Positions 63,061-64,000 of a stretch of 64,000 bases of DNA are shown here, piece after piece. Source of the DNA: Grimontia hollisae CIP 101886. GTDB taxonomy: Bacteria; Pseudomonadota; Gammaproteobacteria; Enterobacterales; Vibrionaceae. The stretch lies in NCBI RefSeq assembly GCF_000176515.1, contig NZ_ADAQ01000012.1, positions 62,001 through 126,000 of the forward strand, given 5' to 3'. The notes under the pieces were generated by a model that saw only the letters and a list, made by a program, of their open reading frames with translations, searched no databases and was not told the origin of the DNA. Each line of letters starts with the position of its first letter. Position 1 is the first letter of the stretch. A program made the translations under genes and the position numbers.

Positions 63061-63069
63061 CTCTTCAGC
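63061..63069. repeat. Target-site duplication, left copy
   Basis: CTCTTCAGC immediately before the insertion element; an identical copy follows the element at 63847-63855. Nine bases is the duplication made by IS903-type elements. Confidence 0.85.
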
Positions 63070-63846
63070 GGCCTTGTTGATCAATTCCAATCAATGGACG
63101 CAGTAGTGCCAAGCGTTGCCGTCGTTTATTCAGTTGTCTGACGAACAGGCATACCTAGCCTGAGCATTTTGTTCAATACCGCTACCCCAGCCATAATTTC
63201 TCCTACTTGCGCGTTGTAATTTCGGAAACTCAATTTCTCGCTAAGAAGTTGCTTGTAACGATAGACAGCTGTCTCTGACAGAGAGCGCTCGTGATGGCTA
63301 TCGGCATCAACCGCAAAATGGGATTTGCGCCACTCTCGTCGCTTTTCTTTTCCGTGTTTGTGTACTTTCCATTCCCCTTCACCAAATACCTTTAGGCCCG
63401 TGGCGTCGATAACGACATGCCTAATGGGTCCTCGACTCGGCAGTCGGTAGTCCACGTCAACCGTCTTTGCCCGCTTGCTGATACAGGTATAGTCAGGGGA
63501 TTGAATGTCTACGTCCATCAAGCGGAACACTGAGTTAATAAACCCTTCCAATGCTCGAAGAGGGAGTTTGAAAACGCCTTTTATCATCAGGGCAGTGCTA
63601 ATGGCTGAATCACTGTAGGTATTACTTCGACCGCGACGACCTGTGGGTGTCTTGTTGTACCATTGTTTGATAGCGGTGTTGTCAATCCAAAACGTCAGCG
63701 AACCACGTTGAGTTAAGGCGTGATTGTACTGTTTCCAATTGGTGATTTTGCCCTTTACTTTACCCATGATGCGACCTGATGAAGGGGATTTAATGATCAG
63801 ATCGCACAGAGCTTGGATGGTTCAATCCGATTTAGGCAACAACGCC
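63070..63846 (-). mobile_element. IS5-family (IS903-group) insertion sequence, internally deleted
   Basis: 777-bp element bounded by imperfect inverted repeats (left end GGCCTTGTTGATCAA; right end, read inward, GGCGTTGTTGCCTAAA) and by a 9-bp direct duplication CTCTTCAGC. Full IS903-type elements are near 1050 bp, so about 280 bp are missing from the middle. It sits between the GntR gene and the CAP-domain gene and marks the edge of the A+T-rich operon. The insertion appears intergenic and breaks no identifiable gene. Confidence 0.85.
63126..63767 (-). pseudogene. IS5-family transposase with in-frame internal deletion
   Basis: 213 residues (about 305 normally). The N-terminal half is typical (WKQYNHALTQRGSLTFWIDN, then VVIDATGLKVFGEGEWKVHK with first catalytic Asp121). 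After FAVDADSH at residue 158 the sequence jumps straight to HERSLSETAVYRYKQLL, which belongs near the C-terminus and carries the catalytic Glu165. The segment with the second catalytic Asp (ADGAYD-type motif) is gone, while the frame is preserved. The protein should therefore be inactive, although it could still bind the IS ends. Confidence 0.85.
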
Positions 63847-63855
63847 CTCTTCAGC
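63847..63855. repeat. Target-site duplication, right copy
   Basis: CTCTTCAGC directly after the element, identical to 63061-63069. Confidence 0.85.
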
Positions 63856-63886
63856 GCACAGGGGATTTTCATGCAAGCGCTAACCA

Positions 63887-64000
63887 TTATTGGTTTCTGG
63901 GCGCCGCAAACGCTTGGGTCCAATATGTTCTATAAGTAGCATCGGCATTCTTTACCAAAGCTGCGCCCATCTGGGTGATATATGGACTCATGATATTTTC
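63887..64000 (-). CDS. CAP/SCP-family secreted protein, C-terminal end (cut by window edge)
   Basis: Reverse-strand frame entering from the window edge and ending with TAA at 63887-63889. The 37 visible residues include ENIMSPYITQMGAALVKN and YRTYWTQAFAAPRN, matching the end of CAP (cysteine-rich secretory/PR-1) domains, where N-I-M-x-P-x-x-x-x-M-G and Y-W-T-Q-x-F are conserved. Bacterial members are secreted, uncharacterised proteins. The gene body lies outside the window. Confidence 0.65.
   Translation of the reverse strand, partial: ENIMSPYITQMGAALVKNADATYRTYWTQAFAAPRNQ

Noticed and set aside
63724-63939. 71-codon forward-strand frame spanning the IS right end
   Set aside because: It crosses the IS boundary; the downstream part is antisense to the recognisable CAP-domain end.

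Overview
The window reads as chromosomal DNA of a marine gammaproteobacterium, most likely a member of the Vibrionaceae (Grimontia, Enterovibrio or Photobacterium-like). This rests on the gene families present (MalI/MalX/MalY, OmpV/MipA, RlmC, RhlE, DgkA, ZntB, MgtE, a two-receiver hybrid kinase and 4-hydroxyphenylpyruvate dioxygenase) and on moderate base composition. It is an inference from protein resemblance only; no rRNA, tRNA or CRISPR array was seen.

Layout. 1-2.9 kb: the start of a rodA-like SEDS gene, a DedA-family membrane protein, a small membrane protein and a TrkA-N potassium channel. 2.9-7.1 kb: a complete malI/malX/malY locus with two MalI operators between the divergent genes. 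7.2-18.2 kb: site-2 protease, methyltransferase, an aspartoacylase-like/GCS2-ligase pair, RhlE helicase, chemoreceptor, ZntB and MgtE. 18.3-24.1 kb: an ArsR regulator divergent from an aldehyde dehydrogenase, an OmpV protein, an RclR-like redox regulator divergent from a glutaredoxin and an RclC-like membrane protein, and a DMT exporter. 24.4-35.8 kb: a YfcC carrier with a deacylase, an A+T-rich orphan, a sulfonate/NMT1-type ABC importer, RlmC, a cupin, an orphan NusG-type factor and small proteins.

35.9-44.6 kb holds a sigma-54 activator (AcoR/DhaR type) divergent from a six-gene ABC importer that matches the GlpSTPQUV glycerol transporter. A -24/-12 promoter is readable in front of the importer. 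Its two ATPases are complementarily degenerate, so only one composite ATP site looks intact. 44.7-55.0 kb: a hybrid histidine kinase divergent from a periplasmic binding protein, HPPD, DUF2750, DgkA and a three-gene outer-membrane operon.

55.2-63.0 kb is the most unusual part: a visibly A+T-rich, tightly packed seven-gene operon. It encodes an NCS1 permease, an amidase, a PuuE/PgdA-type metal-dependent deacetylase, a 102-residue protein starting MCGLCG, a CobW-type metallochaperone GTPase, a PotD-like binding protein without signal peptide, and a GntR regulator with two winged helices. A pair of near-identical 24-bp palindromes lies upstream. It looks like a horizontally acquired, self-regulated pathway for uptake and hydrolysis of an N-containing, probably cyclic amide compound; the substrate is unknown. 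Immediately beyond it is a 777-bp IS5/IS903-type element with a 9-bp target duplication and an internally deleted transposase, followed by the 3' end of a CAP-domain gene.
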